A stretch of 64,000 nt of DNA, from the NCBI GenBank assembly GCA_029721515.1, contig CM056550.1, positions 11,191,650 to 11,255,649 on the forward strand, in the 5' to 3' direction. The stretch comes from Synanceia verrucosa. Lineage: Eukaryota > Chordata > Actinopteri > Perciformes > Synanceiidae. Shown here one piece after another: positions 28,097-39,865 of the stretch. Position 1 is the first letter of the stretch. Each line of letters opens with the position of its first letter. The position numbers and the translations under genes are program-made. The notes under the pieces were generated by a model that was given only the letters and a program-made list of their open reading frames with translations, searched no databases and was not told the origin of the DNA.

Positions 28097-30980
28097 AAGA
28101 TGTGCACATGTATGTACACATACACATGTTGTTAATGTTATCGTTATTTAACTGCGCGGATGTTTTCAAAGCTGACTTAAGTCTGAAGTTAAGCACATAT
28201 TACTATTCCTTCTGGGGGGGCAAGATTCTGAGAGCATTCATGGCAGGCTATGTTTTGTCCAAAACATACATAAATGATGTAAAATGATAAAAAAATACCA
28301 AAAAATCCATCCCAAAATCCTAAAATACTGTAATTTAAGCCAGCAAAGTGCTTATTAGTATCCAGGACGAGGGTTTATTTTTTTTTCTTCTTCTTTTTCT
28401 TCTTATAGACGCATTTTCGTCAATTAATGCAGCCCGAACCGTAAGGTGCACCCAGGCATGACATATCAAAACATGCGTTTTGATTGCGCCACGGCTGCTA
28501 TTACTGTTCTCCGTCAAAACCGTTAACATGGTGACGTTAGACCCCAAAAACCACCGAAAAAAGTCCCTTAGGAATGAATGGGGAAAGGGTCGGATTTCTT
28601 TTTTCTTTTCTTTTTTTTTATACGAGAGGTGATTTGACAGGTCAGTTTATAATCCGTGGCAGAGTGTGACTGGATGTTGGTGTGTGTATGTGTGTCAGGT
28701 GGGGGATCCATATAGACACAAATATAGAGATGAGATGATGATATGATACAGGCTTCTGATTGCCCATTACCAAAGATACAAAGAGTGGATGACATCGTTG
28801 ATCACACACACACAGACAGGAAGCTTAAGCTCAGGCTGTTTCTTTCAAAATAAAAGTATGTTTTCAAAATAAGAGTAAATAAAAGTAACTGTTTCCTCAC
28901 AGGTAGCTGTGGCCAGAGCAGTGGATTAAACAGAGTGGCGACACTCCCACAGGCATACGCTGTGCAGCCCGGCGGACCCCACTTCCAGGTTATGGAACTC
29001 TCAATATTTCCAACGTGGCCGTCAGTCATGTCGGACGCCGTTCACTTCTATGGCCACAAGGCAAGCACTCACCGAGGTAAAATGATAAAATATCAACCAG
29101 TTTAATGGCAATACGTGTGTTATTGATATTGAGGGGACCCCTTTATATGTAAAAATGTATGTCCCAAATGTAATTACATTTTTTTTAGTCAGGAATTGGG
29201 ATTGATTTTTTTTATTTCTTTATTTTGTTTTTTAATATTTTTATGATAATAGCTGCCTGCATTTAACATATGATTTTATTAAACGTGTTTATATGTAATG
29301 TTTTGTATGTATCTGTGATTGTTCAATAGCATTGGTGGTAACAGTCAACTCTCACTCTGTTGACATTAAATCATACATTATACATGCACACACGTTATTG
29401 ATGACAAACACGTCTGGTTTTACAATATCAGTTTATTTTGAGCCTTCTCATAATTTTTGATTTTTCTTTCTTGTTTTCACACACACACACACACACGGTT
29501 GTGACATTCATTTAAATTGCCCACATAAAATCTCTGAATGAAAACCATAATTTATCATCATTGTCCAATCAGAAAGTGTTCAAGAATAGCCTTATGTTGC
29601 TAAATAAGAGATCACTTTGCATCAAGTTACGATATAGTTCCTTATTCTACATTTAGTGAAGCTAGGAAAGTTTTCCCTCCAAAAACACAACCAGACAAAC
29701 TTGTCATATTTCACTTTTATTTGTCATACAGGCACTCAATATACGCAAGTGACTTTGACGTGTACACAGTAATCTAATAAGAGTTGCATATGTTGACTTA
29801 TTATGGTTAATTTTAATATTTACCTCTTAAATGTGCACTCACTGCAGTCTGTCCCGTTGAAGAGCATGGACAGTGCAGGCTACACTTGGAACTATTGAGG
29901 GGTACATGAACCACGTGACCGCTCCGGCGGCGAGATCTGAAGTTGTCGCCACTCTGTTTAATCCACTGCTCTGGCTGTGGCTATGACTGTCCTTTCAAAA
30001 TAAAAGCCCCAAACTCTGATTTAATCTTCACAGGAAACAAGGTGTGTTTGTTTGCAACACCAACCTGGGACAGGCACGCACGTAGTGCATGTTTCAGTGC
30101 AGGAGAGGGTCAGCATGCATAAGACGTGGCCGTGTAGGCCCAGCGTCGCGTGGGTCCGGCGTCATGTCTGCAAGCACATATTAAAATTTCTTCAGGATTT
30201 TTTTTTTCTAGTTATTATTATTATTATTATTAGATGTGTTAATATCACAGATTGACAGTACAGGTGAGGTTGGCACGGGTTACCACGGTTACACTTCTCC
30301 AATCCAACCGGCAAGAGGTTGCATCACTTCTGCACTAAGCAGTGCGTCGGAAAAGATGCATACTACATTTATTCACTCAAAAGCATGTTGAACGATAGTA
30401 CACATACTGAGTATGTATTGTTGAGTATTTTGGATTCCCTACCACTGAGTTTGTACAGTCACGTGACAAATCTACAGCAAGCGAAGGAGGTTACAATTCA
30501 GTGAAAAAGGTGAAGAGAACCTGGTGTGCTTTGTGTTCACAATGCACAGATTAGGCGAATATGGAGACAGAATTGTCTCAAAAAGATTAATAGAAATAAA
30601 AGATGATTATATATAAATATACATACATTTATAAATATCCAAATACAAAATGCAAATGTAAAAACATATAAATAAATAAACAAAGTTGTATAAATACACA
30701 TGCATTTGTAAATATATTTTCGAGATTTGAAAATAAATATGCTTGACTTTGTATGTGGAGTCTGCATTTGTGGATCTCTTTTTTGCTTTTCTCTCGATGA
30801 CATAATTTTGAGACATTCCTACCACAAATCATGATTAATAAATAAATACCACTGAATTTGAATACAAATACACCCTCCACTGAACAACCAGCAGATGGCA
30901 GTGTTGTGCAGCTCATGTACAGTCATGGTACCAATTTCTGGTCCAGTGGGCAACACCAGGGTCTGTACCTCTGTAAACAC
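28097..30980. other. Non-coding flank with a ~1 kb inverted-repeat-bounded segment
   Basis: A 32-bp perfect inverted repeat lies at 28,912-28,943 and 29,944-29,975 (core AGAGCAGTGGATTAAACAGA and its complement). Both arms have TTTCAAAATAAAAG nearby on the outer side, so this may be a small non-autonomous DNA transposon. A short ATG frame at 29,028 (MSDAVHFYGHKASTH, then GTAAAATG) resembles a first coding exon but cannot be supported. CA/GT and ATT microsatellites occur. No gene is seen. Confidence 0.5.
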
Positions 30981-30989
30981 CTTAAATAT

Positions 30990-31890
30990 GAGCTTTTGGT
31001 GTCAATGGATAGTTTAAATAAAGTTTTAATACATCAGGATGTTCACTGACTGAATTATGGTACAATATATGGTGACAATAACACATGTGGGGGCGTGGCT
31101 ACCTTGTGATTGACAGGTTTTGAGACAATTCTATCTCCATAGACGAACCGTACTGAGACCACCACAGTTCACTTCAAAGGGGTCTGAGTACGGTTGTTGT
31201 GTTCACATATGCACAAAAAATGATGAGTCATTGGTCTCAATTCGTTTGAAGGGCTGAAAGGGACCAAGTGTGAAAACACCCTTATTTACATGACATTACC
31301 TGGTTAATTAAACACATAAACCATCGTCCCTGGGTGAGCTCAAACCACCAACCTTTTCCACTAACAGCCAAACACGCTGGCCGATTGTGCCACAGAGATC
31401 TCAGTTACAAGTGTTAGCATGCTAGCATTAGCTCAGACAGTAAACACTACACAATAGCCTGTTAGTTGTTGTTACTAATGATGGACTTAAACATACTTCA
31501 GATAGTAAACAAAGTTTCCTGCCTTCATTCAGTATATATAGTCCACATCTGAGCTGACCTCACCTGGTCCACACACCTCTCACCAAGTGGAGAAGACCCA
31601 ACAGAGACTTCACTTCCTCAGGAAGATAAACAAGCTGTCCTTCCTCAAAACCTGCTGATGAACTTCTATCAGTCAATGACAGAGAGCCTCCTGATGTTCA
31701 GCTGCTCGGTGTGGTTCAGCAGCTGCACAGTGGAGGACAGAAGCAAACTCCAGCAGGTGGTGAGGGTGGTGGAGCGTGTGATCAGGACCACACTTCACTC
31801 AGACTGCTGTCTCTGTGAAATCTGACTCTGAACCTGGTGCAGGTGTTCAGCAACATTCTAGAAATCATGATGTCATCATGTATGTAGCAT
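30990..31890 (+). repeat. Repeat containing tRNA-Asn remnant and LINE C-terminal remnant
   Basis: It matches 48.53-49.43 kb closely (duplicate copy) and, inverted and shortened, 2.23-2.94 kb. It carries the tRNA-Asn-derived sequence at 31,325-31,399 and the LINE remnant at 31,587-31,825. In this copy the LINE frame is broken near 31,630 by an apparent one-base loss in an A-run (ATAAACAAG against ATAAAACAAG). Confidence 0.75.
31325..31399 (-). pseudogene. tRNA-Asn(GTT) pseudogene
   Basis: On the minus strand: ATCTCTG acceptor, TGGCACAATCGGCCAGC D-arm, anticodon loop CTGTTAG with GTT intact, GGTGGTTTGAGCTCACC T-arm and CCAGGGAC acceptor. Compared with vertebrate tRNA-Asn, several CpG sites have decayed, the anticodon stem is weakened and this copy has one extra base (75 nt). 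The second copy at 48,864-48,937 has the normal 74. Confidence 0.8.
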
Positions 31891-31899
31891 ATCAATGAG

Positions 31900-34390
31900 C
31901 ATAAATAATGAACTTAACTCTTTTCATTTCTGAGTGTCTCCCCAGGAAATCCATCTGACCTAAGTGCTTAAAGCTTAAGTTTTATGACTGGCAGAGTAAA
32001 CAGATAAGACCAGTTCCTCCTCTCTGACCCAAGGAACTCCAGGACATACACCAGGAGGAGGAGTTTTATTGCCTCACATTCCTGCTTTAATTCTGCCACT
32101 GCCAGACACATCCAAAGCTTAATGTGGCCTCTTCCTTTCTCCCTGCCTGGAACAGAACATTACATTAAAAATCTAATGGTTAACTATGCTTTCATGCCTT
32201 AGCTACTGTCATATAAGTATCACTGCTACAATGTCAAACATCAGTCTCCACATAGATCCTCTTCCTTTTCCTCCTTCTGATAAGGACTAAATGTGACATG
32301 TGGGATTGGTTGTGGATTAAGTCTACAGATACAATACAATGAGAGAGGGAGCTTTCACATAGAGAAACTTCAATAAAGTAAAACACAGCAGTATTAACAT
32401 TAAATAAGTGAAAAGAATATCATCTCAGTTAACTTGGTGGATGTGGAGGGACCAGTGGTCACACCCCACTGGACCTTCAACAAAGATCATAAAAAGCCTC
32501 AGCTGGTCTGAGTGCTCTCTCTACTCTTCTTCAGTCCTTCAGTCAGTCAAGTTCTGGTCTTCATCCTCTCCACTACATCTCTGTTCTCCCTCTCCCACAT
32601 GCTGGGAGGGGGAGGGAAACAATGATGACCCAGAGACAGAGACATGCTGTCCCACAGCAGGCCCAGCACCTCATGGCATGAAGAGCAACCTCTCCAGAAT
32701 CTTCAACCTGCTCCAGATATGACTGAAAGACTCTGAATGCTGCCTCTGAATGGCCTCCTCAGGACCCAGCACCTCATGGCATGAAGAATAGCCTATCCAG
32801 AACCTTCCAACTCTGCATCCTGCCTCAAGACCATCTTGTCTCCTCTCTCTACTCCTTTGACCTGAAAATGTGAGCCAGCTCCTCTGCTCAGACACAGGCT
32901 GCAGAAAATGACTCCAGCCATCATGAAGAAACTTAAAAGAAGAAAAGATTGTCGACACGTTGGTGTGAATCCAGCCGACCTTCCCCACCAACAAAGAGGG
33001 GGGAAGAATTGAAGCAAGGGCACAGAGACTATGCTGAGAAGAGGAGAGACAGAGAGAGACTGAGATGGAGCCATGTCAACCATAGATGTTCAGAGACGAC
33101 CAAAGATGTCCAGAGCTGTCCACAGATGTCCACCAATGCCCGAAAGAGCCACTGGTGAAGTTCAAGCCGATCGCCTGCAGAGATCCAGCAGATCCAGACA
33201 GAACCTGCAGCCACTCCTCACTCCCATCCATCCAGGAATGGTGATATACTGCATATACATCTTACAGATATTAAAGAGTTTGATGATTAGATGCTAAATT
33301 AAATGGCCTGAATTTAGGGCTTAATCCAGCAAGCTGAATAATATTTGGTAAGATACCAATAGAATACTGAACTTAAATTCAAACTAGAAAATTACTCACA
33401 GTCTTCTCTGATGCCTCTCAAACTCTCAACTGCTGAACACCACCAAACCTAAACCAAATTTGGCAACAGCCTAATTCTTAATTTGATCTAGATAACCACC
33501 ACTGAATTTAACTGATCACATTGAATTAATTAATCATTCATCCTTTAAACTTTTGTTTAATCATTCATTCCATTTTGGTCACGATCAATCCCATGTTTTC
33601 ACCATCAGTCTTCCTCTATTCTAGTTTTTATTTTCTATTTTATCATTTCTGTTAGTAACCCTGGTCATTTAGTTTGTCAAACTAATAATTTATTATTAGT
33701 TATTTTCTTTTTACAGTAGTAGTCTGGTTATAGTTTGTCAAATAAACATCTCATTTATAAAGAATTTGGTTATTTGATTTGTGTGTGTATATAAAGTAAT
33801 TGAATCACTGTACACTAGGTCAAGAACTCTGTAGCACCCTGAGATTAAGAGACTCTATTAATTAATGTCAAATTCACAAGTTTTCCCTGTTTTAGCAAAA
33901 CTGGGTGGCGCCCTGATAATTTCTACTGTTAAAGGCAATTTAATGGTTTATGATCAATAACTTAAAGATATTGTTCATAAATACATAATTTGATATTAAT
34001 TAATGATTGACCAATCTGCTCTACACTATTTATGCTACACCCTGCTTGCTCCTCTCCTTTGCCAATGTGTGCTGAACATTTCTCCACATTTGACGTCAAT
34101 AGCGGTGATGCCCCTACCTCCAGTAGAGGACACTGCCTTTGAGCCAGTCTCTCAAGGGAGTGTAGTTTTATGTGGTGTTTTTCTTTTCTGTTGTGTTGCA
34201 TATTGATGCTGTTGCCGGGGGGTGAGCTAGTTTAGGCCATGCTTGACACAGACAGACCTACGTGAGGCTTGAACCTAGAGGGAAGACGGTCCCGGGGTAG
34301 GGCCCTGGAGGCCATTTTCAGTCAAGCCAAGAACGTGGGGGTCGGCTGCTCAGGGCCCCTGTGCGGACCCCCAATGGATGTTGTCCTTGG
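31900..34390. repeat. Uncharacterised repeat family, also at 49.4-51.9 and 57.1-58.15 kb
   Basis: Blocks shared with 57.1-58.15 kb, which is a separate, diverged locus, include CTCAGCTGGTCTGAG, CCCACATGCTGGGAGGGGG, GTCAAATAAACATCTC, CACTGTACACTAGGTC and AACTGGGTGGCGCCCTG. The 57-kb copy lacks about 820 bp of the middle. Short ORFs on both strands do not resemble proteins. The nature of the element is unknown. Confidence 0.6.
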
Positions 34391-34397
34391 GGGTCAT

Positions 34398-34504
34398 AAG
34401 ACTGTTATGAGTTACATAGCAGTGTTGACAGAGTTGCTGTCAGCGGGTGTGTATTAAGACTGTTATGAGTTACATAACAGTGCTGACAGAGTTGCTGTCA
34501 GTGT
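34398..34504. repeat. Two-unit 58-bp tandem repeat
   Basis: Two units start AAGACTGTTATGAGTTACAT at 34,398 and 34,456, each ending in the palindrome-containing GACAGAGTTGCTGTCAG. The same pair is at about 51,934-52,040. From 34,505 to 35,288 I see only AT-rich non-coding DNA. Confidence 0.8.
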
Positions 34505-35288
34505 GATTTCTGACCACTGCTGCTGGAAATTTTAATTGGAGACCTTTGGGGCAGAAGTAACATACATATTGAAGACTTTTCATTGTTTGTCAGTTTGTCT
34601 CAGTGTAAACTAACACAATGTGTCATGAATCGTCCCAAAGCTCTGAGTAGTGGTGGATCGAAAGCTAATGTAATTTAATTCCTCCAAATAGCAGAAGGAG
34701 AGGTCAACCTGTCATTGAAGTCATGTGGTATTACATATTTTTGCACACATACTGTACATCTGAGCAAATAACACGTTTATACATGATATGAGACCTTGCA
34801 TGCCTTGTGTGGTCACAGGTAGATAGTCAGCTAGGTGGAGGGCCATGGTCTTAGGGTCACTTCACTGTAAGAAATGATTCTGTGCTCATGTAGATTTGAA
34901 TTAATGTATTAGGTAAAATACTTTCAATATGATTGTGTTTTTGATTTTGAGACAACTATTTAACTAAATTTCAAATAAAATGCACCCATTGTAGTTGATA
35001 ATAAAAAATAAAATATAAGGATTATATTTATAATATCCCAAATAGAGAGAACATTGAGTTGATTGAAATTAATATCAACAGGCAGATTTTAATTGAAATG
35101 TTTTTTTTTTTTAAATTATGTCCACCAATCCCCATCATGCTCCCTGCCCCATATTACAGTATTTGCAGTTACTTTGTTAAGCTAGCTGATTCACCTTTGT
35201 AAATGCAGATATTACTTTGTGTTTTAATGCTCCTGTTTTGAACATGGCAGTTTATGGAGTTCATTGTCATGTTTTTGCTTCTTTACAG

Positions 35289-35407
35289 TTCCACCATCGG
35301 TGAGGTGGCTGTAATGTTTCTTGATCCAGGGACTGCAGGATGTCATGCAGCCTGGTCCCGTGCCGCGTCAGGCAGGTGCTGTTTGCCAGGGACAGATCAG
35401 ATTTAAG
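35289..35407 (+). pseudogene. Paralogous exon of the unrecognised host gene
   Basis: It has an acceptor with pyrimidine tract (TTTGCTTCTTTACAG, 35,288) and donor TTTAAG|GTAAGA. From CTTGATCCAGGGACTGCAGG onward it matches the 3' part of the exon at 12,363-12,639, including the following intron. The upstream part is unrelated to that exon. No neighbouring exons are recognisable here, so it is probably an orphan exon. The duplicate lies at 52,823-52,941. Confidence 0.5.
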
Positions 35408-35929
35408 GTAAGATATACAGTAAGTTTAGGTTAAGGATAGATATCATAAAAGTCCTGTCTCGATACCTGCATCAAAAAAGATGTCAGTCAGAGCCAAAAG
35501 TATTGGCAGAGTAATCAATTAGTCGATCGGCAACTATTTTGATAATTGATTCATTTTTCATTTTTTAAAGTGGTTCACTGGTTCCAGTATTTAGCCTAGT
35601 AAAGATCCTTTATGAACCATTGCTGGTGCTAGCTTCGGTAGTTGTACAGTAAAGTGACAAGCATCATTTTGTACCATAACCTTGGTCTACTTACCAGCTA
35701 TTGGTCTGCTCTGATTGCAATTTGTTTGATTACTATGAAAATAAGAGCATAGTTAATATAGCTGAATCATGATTAACAAATGCTTCATGCTATCAGTTAA
35801 GACATACTGTATCTATACAGCTACATGTAGACCATATCTTTTTTCATGTTTAGCTTTCATGTCAATTTAGCTGTATAAACACAGATATAATAATTCTGTA
35901 CATATATAATAGGAGGGTCAATTTCTCCT

Positions 35930-37296
35930 ATTTAGATCAAGGGAGCAGTTGTGGGTTCTCCAAGTGAGGACCACTTCCGCATTTAAAAGCTGCATTTCCA
36001 TCCGGCCGCTGGGGGCTGGCTCCAAAAGTGAGCAATTCTCCATTGACCGCCATGTTAAAATTGCCGACTTTACAGCTTTAAAAAACATATTTACAGTCTG
36101 ATACATTTTAATTTTTTGGTCTCTGCCGATAGTTTCCACCTCTGTAACCACTGTGAGGGGGGTGAATTTTTTTTTTATCACAATCGTTTTAGTGTTATTT
36201 CGGCTTAAAATTCTTGCATAAATTAGGGCGTGGTTATATTGAGTGACAGGTTCACAGACAGCTACCGGCAGTTAGCTCTTTGCTAAAGCGTGCCGCCTGA
36301 GCTAGGCTAGGCTACACCCAGGGTCTGTGTTTGTTTCTGGCAATATGGGCGTGTGTGGGCTGCACGGTGGTGCAATGTTTAGCACTGTCGCCTCACAGCA
36401 AGAAAGGTACCCGGTTCCTCGATGTGGAGTTTGCATGTTTCTCCTCAGTGGTTTTGCGTGGCCCTTCCTCCGGGTACTCAAGCTTCTCTCCACCATCCAA
36501 AAACATGCATGGGGATTGTTGATTGTACTTAATCGACCGTCAAAGGATTGTGGTGTGTTGCATTTTTTTTCTCCGTGGCGGTGTAAGAATCATCTAGTAC
36601 TATTTTACCCAATACCCATAGGAAGCTGTGTAAAAATAGAGTTTACTTGATGTTGCCACTTATTGGTATGTGTCGGCATATTTTGCCTGCTGGCTTATAA
36701 AGACTTTGTTGCCGGGTTCTATGATCCTGCTGACATGCAGATAGATGACCAGAGTATGTTGAGTCTGTTGTTAAGTCGCGGGAATACAACCTTATTTCGC
36801 GGTCATTGTTCTGTTTAAAAAAGTACGCACGTTGCATGCACAGAGATGCTCCAGTCAGAAAGCCGGCTGCTATGCCTGGATAAACGTTAGTGGATGGAGG
36901 CAGTGTTGAAATACGGTAACTAACATGTTAAACGATCGTTTTCACACCTAAAAACTCTCAATCTGAAAAGGTGATTTTTAAAACACAGCAAAGCAGCATT
37001 ACGATCTCTTTTTGCTGCCGGTAGCTGCTTGTTAGCCTAGCCTGGCTGGAATAGCCTTCCAGGCTAGCTCAGTTCAGCGCTGTTAACTTGAGTTCAGTGG
37101 GCGGGATCTCTCGACCGACTGACCCATAAAGTTACCGCCTCTCCTCCAAACATGGAAAGTACACGCCCACTGAAATCCAAAGATGGAACAGTTCAAAGCT
37201 GACCCATGATAGGAGCACAAAAAAGGGACTCCCCCAAACCAATGGGTGACGTCACGGGTGCTACGCCCATTCTTTTTTACAGTCTATGATTTAGAT
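35930..37296 (+). mobile_element. Complete non-autonomous hAT element with 8-bp target duplication
   Basis: ATTTAGAT flanks both ends (35,930-35,937 and 37,289-37,296). The 1,351-bp element runs from CAAGGGAGCAG to TTTTTTACAGTCTATG; the right end with ACCAATGGGTGACGTCAC and ACAGTCTATG is a well-known fish hAT terminus. An 8-bp duplication is the hAT hallmark. A 5'-piece of the SINE-like repeat (from about 36,356, CGGTGGTGCAATG) is nested inside. No transposase is encoded. Confidence 0.85.
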
Positions 37297-37326
37297 GTTT
37301 AGCAGTTAAGGCAAAGACCTAGCAAG

Positions 37327-37826
37327 NNNNNNNNNNNNNNNNNNNNNNNNNNNNNNNNNNNNNNNNNNNNNNNNNNNNNNNNNNNNNNNNNNNNNNNNNN
37401 NNNNNNNNNNNNNNNNNNNNNNNNNNNNNNNNNNNNNNNNNNNNNNNNNNNNNNNNNNNNNNNNNNNNNNNNNNNNNNNNNNNNNNNNNNNNNNNNNNNN
37501 NNNNNNNNNNNNNNNNNNNNNNNNNNNNNNNNNNNNNNNNNNNNNNNNNNNNNNNNNNNNNNNNNNNNNNNNNNNNNNNNNNNNNNNNNNNNNNNNNNNN
37601 NNNNNNNNNNNNNNNNNNNNNNNNNNNNNNNNNNNNNNNNNNNNNNNNNNNNNNNNNNNNNNNNNNNNNNNNNNNNNNNNNNNNNNNNNNNNNNNNNNNN
37701 NNNNNNNNNNNNNNNNNNNNNNNNNNNNNNNNNNNNNNNNNNNNNNNNNNNNNNNNNNNNNNNNNNNNNNNNNNNNNNNNNNNNNNNNNNNNNNNNNNNN
37801 NNNNNNNNNNNNNNNNNNNNNNNNNN
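37327..37826. other. Assembly gap, exactly 500 N
   Basis: 500 undetermined bases, a round placeholder length. Sequence before it corresponds to 54,80x and sequence after it to 20,211, so the gap separates two overlapping versions of the same region. Confidence 1.
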
Positions 37827-38088
37827 AAGCCAGTAGAACTATCAGTTTAAATACTAATTATCTTGTTTTGTTTAAAAACCCTCGAGACAAATACCAGGTC
37901 ATGCTTATGGCTAGACAGATGTTTCCAGGGAAGAGTAAATTTTTTATGGAGTGTTTTGAGGATGCTACAAGTGTTCCTTATGGGTATCTTTTGATTGATT
38001 ATAAAGCCAGAACTCCTGATCATTTACGTCTCAGAACAGATTTGCTTTCAGAGGCATACCTGTAGTCTATGTGCCTAAAAACAAATAA
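37827..38088 (+). pseudogene. ATPase C-terminal fragment (second copy)
   Basis: Only the last 87 codons or so remain, without Walker A or B. It includes DKYQVMLMARQMFPGKSKFF. A frameshift near 38,050 changes the final residues relative to the first copy. The 5' end is cut by the gap. Confidence 0.85.
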
Positions 38089-38090
38089 AC

Positions 38091-38426
38091 ATGTCTGCAA
38101 GAGTCAAGAGGAACTTGTCTTTATTGAAACAATTGCTTGATGCTTCTCCTGCTCGGAGGATGGTTATCATAAAATCTGCCTCCGAAGACCTTATTTTAAC
38201 ATTGTGTGAAATAGCCTTTAACATGTTAAAAGGCAAGGTACCTTTAAACCCCGCACAGCATCAAAAGTTAAAGAAAAAGAAGGCGGGGATTAGACTCATT
38301 GCTGATAAAAGGGTATGCCTGTTGAAGAAAAAAAAGAAGCTTCTGAACCAGTCTGGAGGTTTTCTTTTACCCCTCTTGAGTATTGCTGTGCCCTTTATAA
38401 CGAGTCTCATCGCATCAAGATCATAA
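38091..38426 (+). CDS. Conserved small basic Polinton protein (second copy)
   Basis: 111 aa, the same as the protein at 20,473-20,808, including the Lys-rich middle and hydrophobic C-terminus. The A-run after its stop is two bases shorter than in the first copy. Confidence 0.8.
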   Translation: MSARVKRNLSLLKQLLDASPARRMVIIKSASEDLILTLCEIAFNMLKGKVPLNPAQHQKLKKKKAGIRLIADKRVCLLKKKKKLLNQSGGFLLPLLSIAVPFITSLIASRS

Positions 38427-38436
38427 TAAAAAAAAC

Positions 38437-39150
38437 ATGGACTATGCACAGAAGATGTATCTTGTGCCTCAGCAACAACTTAATCTTTTAAGGAAGTCTT
38501 CTACACATGAGTCCATTCGAGAGACTGCTGAAAATGAATTGGATCGTACCATCAAAGAAATTCTGGATCAGAAAACCGAAGACATTTATGAAAAAGCCAA
38601 AAGATATTCTGCGGCATTGCAGAGATTTCTCACCGTGGTAAAGCAAGGGGAAAGGAGCAAAACATGCTCACTTTATCTCTCCCGGATGAACACGATGACC
38701 ATCGGACAGAGCCTTTCAGTACAGATGGTTTAGAACAGACAAAGGACTCTGTGTTTAATGAGGTTTTAAAAAACATCCCCAAAAACAGCAAGAAAAAGGC
38801 TCAATATATTTTGGATAAAATGACATCCTCGAAGCCTATTACATTTTGGACTAAACAAGGAGAATTTGTTTTTAACGGTAATGTTGTGAAAGGTTCTCAT
38901 ATTTATGACTTGATAAAAAATGTAACAGCCTCCCACAACGTGCCTGACAGTCAACGACCTATAGGTTGGGATGAATACTTGCAGTCAATGGCTTTATTAA
39001 ATATTCCTTTGTCCGTCACACCGAATCAACAAGTCAAGAGAAAGATTGAGGAGTTAAAGAGAAAGGCACCTGCTACACAGAACCCGTTAAAAGGAGAAAA
39101 CAGCGAATAGAAGATTCCAAAAGTCCTTTTGCATCTCCTGCAGAACGTTT
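38437..39150 (+). pseudogene. 238-aa conserved Polinton protein, frameshifted (second copy)
   Basis: Same gene as 20,821-21,537. It is broken near 38,653 by a one-base shorter A-run and again near 39,080. The first copy is intact at both places. Confidence 0.82.
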
Positions 39151-39332
39151 AACAGAATGGATACATTTTTGAAATGTATGTCTTTGTTTCATGCTTTTTA
39201 AATAAAAATGATAACAACAGTAATCTTGTGATCGAGAAATGTTTTATTTCAAAATTTCTATAAGCATATAACATGACACAATTATTGTCAATCACATGAA
39301 ATGATATTTTTAACAACTGCGTTACATACCTT

Positions 39333-39843
39333 TTTATATATGAACACCCTGTACACATGCAAAACTTTTTTCTACACAGAACAGAGGGGTGTAATCTTTT
39401 CACAAATCTGCAAACCATAATGTCATTTTTAGACAGATTGTTACTATATCTTTCCATCACATCGTCATATTCTCGTCCCTTATCCATATGATACAGAAAA
39501 AAAACACAGTGCTGACCACAAACAGCTGTGCAGATATCCTGTACTTGTCTTGACGAGTGTTGAATAACTGTACAATTTCTCTTTAGCAGCATACAATTGA
39601 CTTAGGAAATTGCGTATGTACCGGAGGGTTACCAAAACTGTCAAAGAATGATCCCACACCAAACTTGTCAATGTATATAGACAGCCAATGTTGCCCGCTC
39701 CTGTAAGCAGGGTCTATATTTACCACTAATGCTACTGCTCTCTCTTGGACGGATGTAGGGAGTTGATTGCTGGCATATACCCCCAAAAAGATGCATTGTT
39801 TAAGTAATTTGTCAAGAATTTCTGTGAGTTCTATCGTATTCAT
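39333..39843 (-). pseudogene. Adenovirus-type protease, frameshifted (second copy)
   Basis: The His and Asp of the triad are in the N-terminal frame (39,843-39,590) and the catalytic Cys in the other frame. The break lies near 39,588. The first copy is open there. A further indel in a T-run near the C-terminus alters the last residues. Confidence 0.85.
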
Positions 39844-39865
39844 ATTGGTGGCGGTTGTTTAACAG

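Noticed and set aside
29028..29090. Short ATG frame MSDAVHFYGHKASTH ending at a possible donor
   Set aside because: A single possible exon without partner exons, inside a repeat-bounded segment; not enough to call a gene.
30537..30916. Lys/Tyr/Ile-rich minus-strand ORFs (also 48,038-48,456)
   Set aside because: They lie in AT-rich ATAAATA-type sequence, overlap in three frames and have no motif.
32408..33297. Ser/Pro-rich ORFs on both strands (also 49,941-50,834 and 57,370-57,639)
   Set aside because: They overlap on opposite strands in a repeat family, frames shift between copies and no protein family is recognisable.
33720..34000. Possible retroviral LTR and primer site (AATAAA, TATATAAAG, TGGCGCC)
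   Set aside because: The order is wrong (poly(A) signal before the TATA), no TG...CA boundary repeat is found, and no gag follows in any copy.
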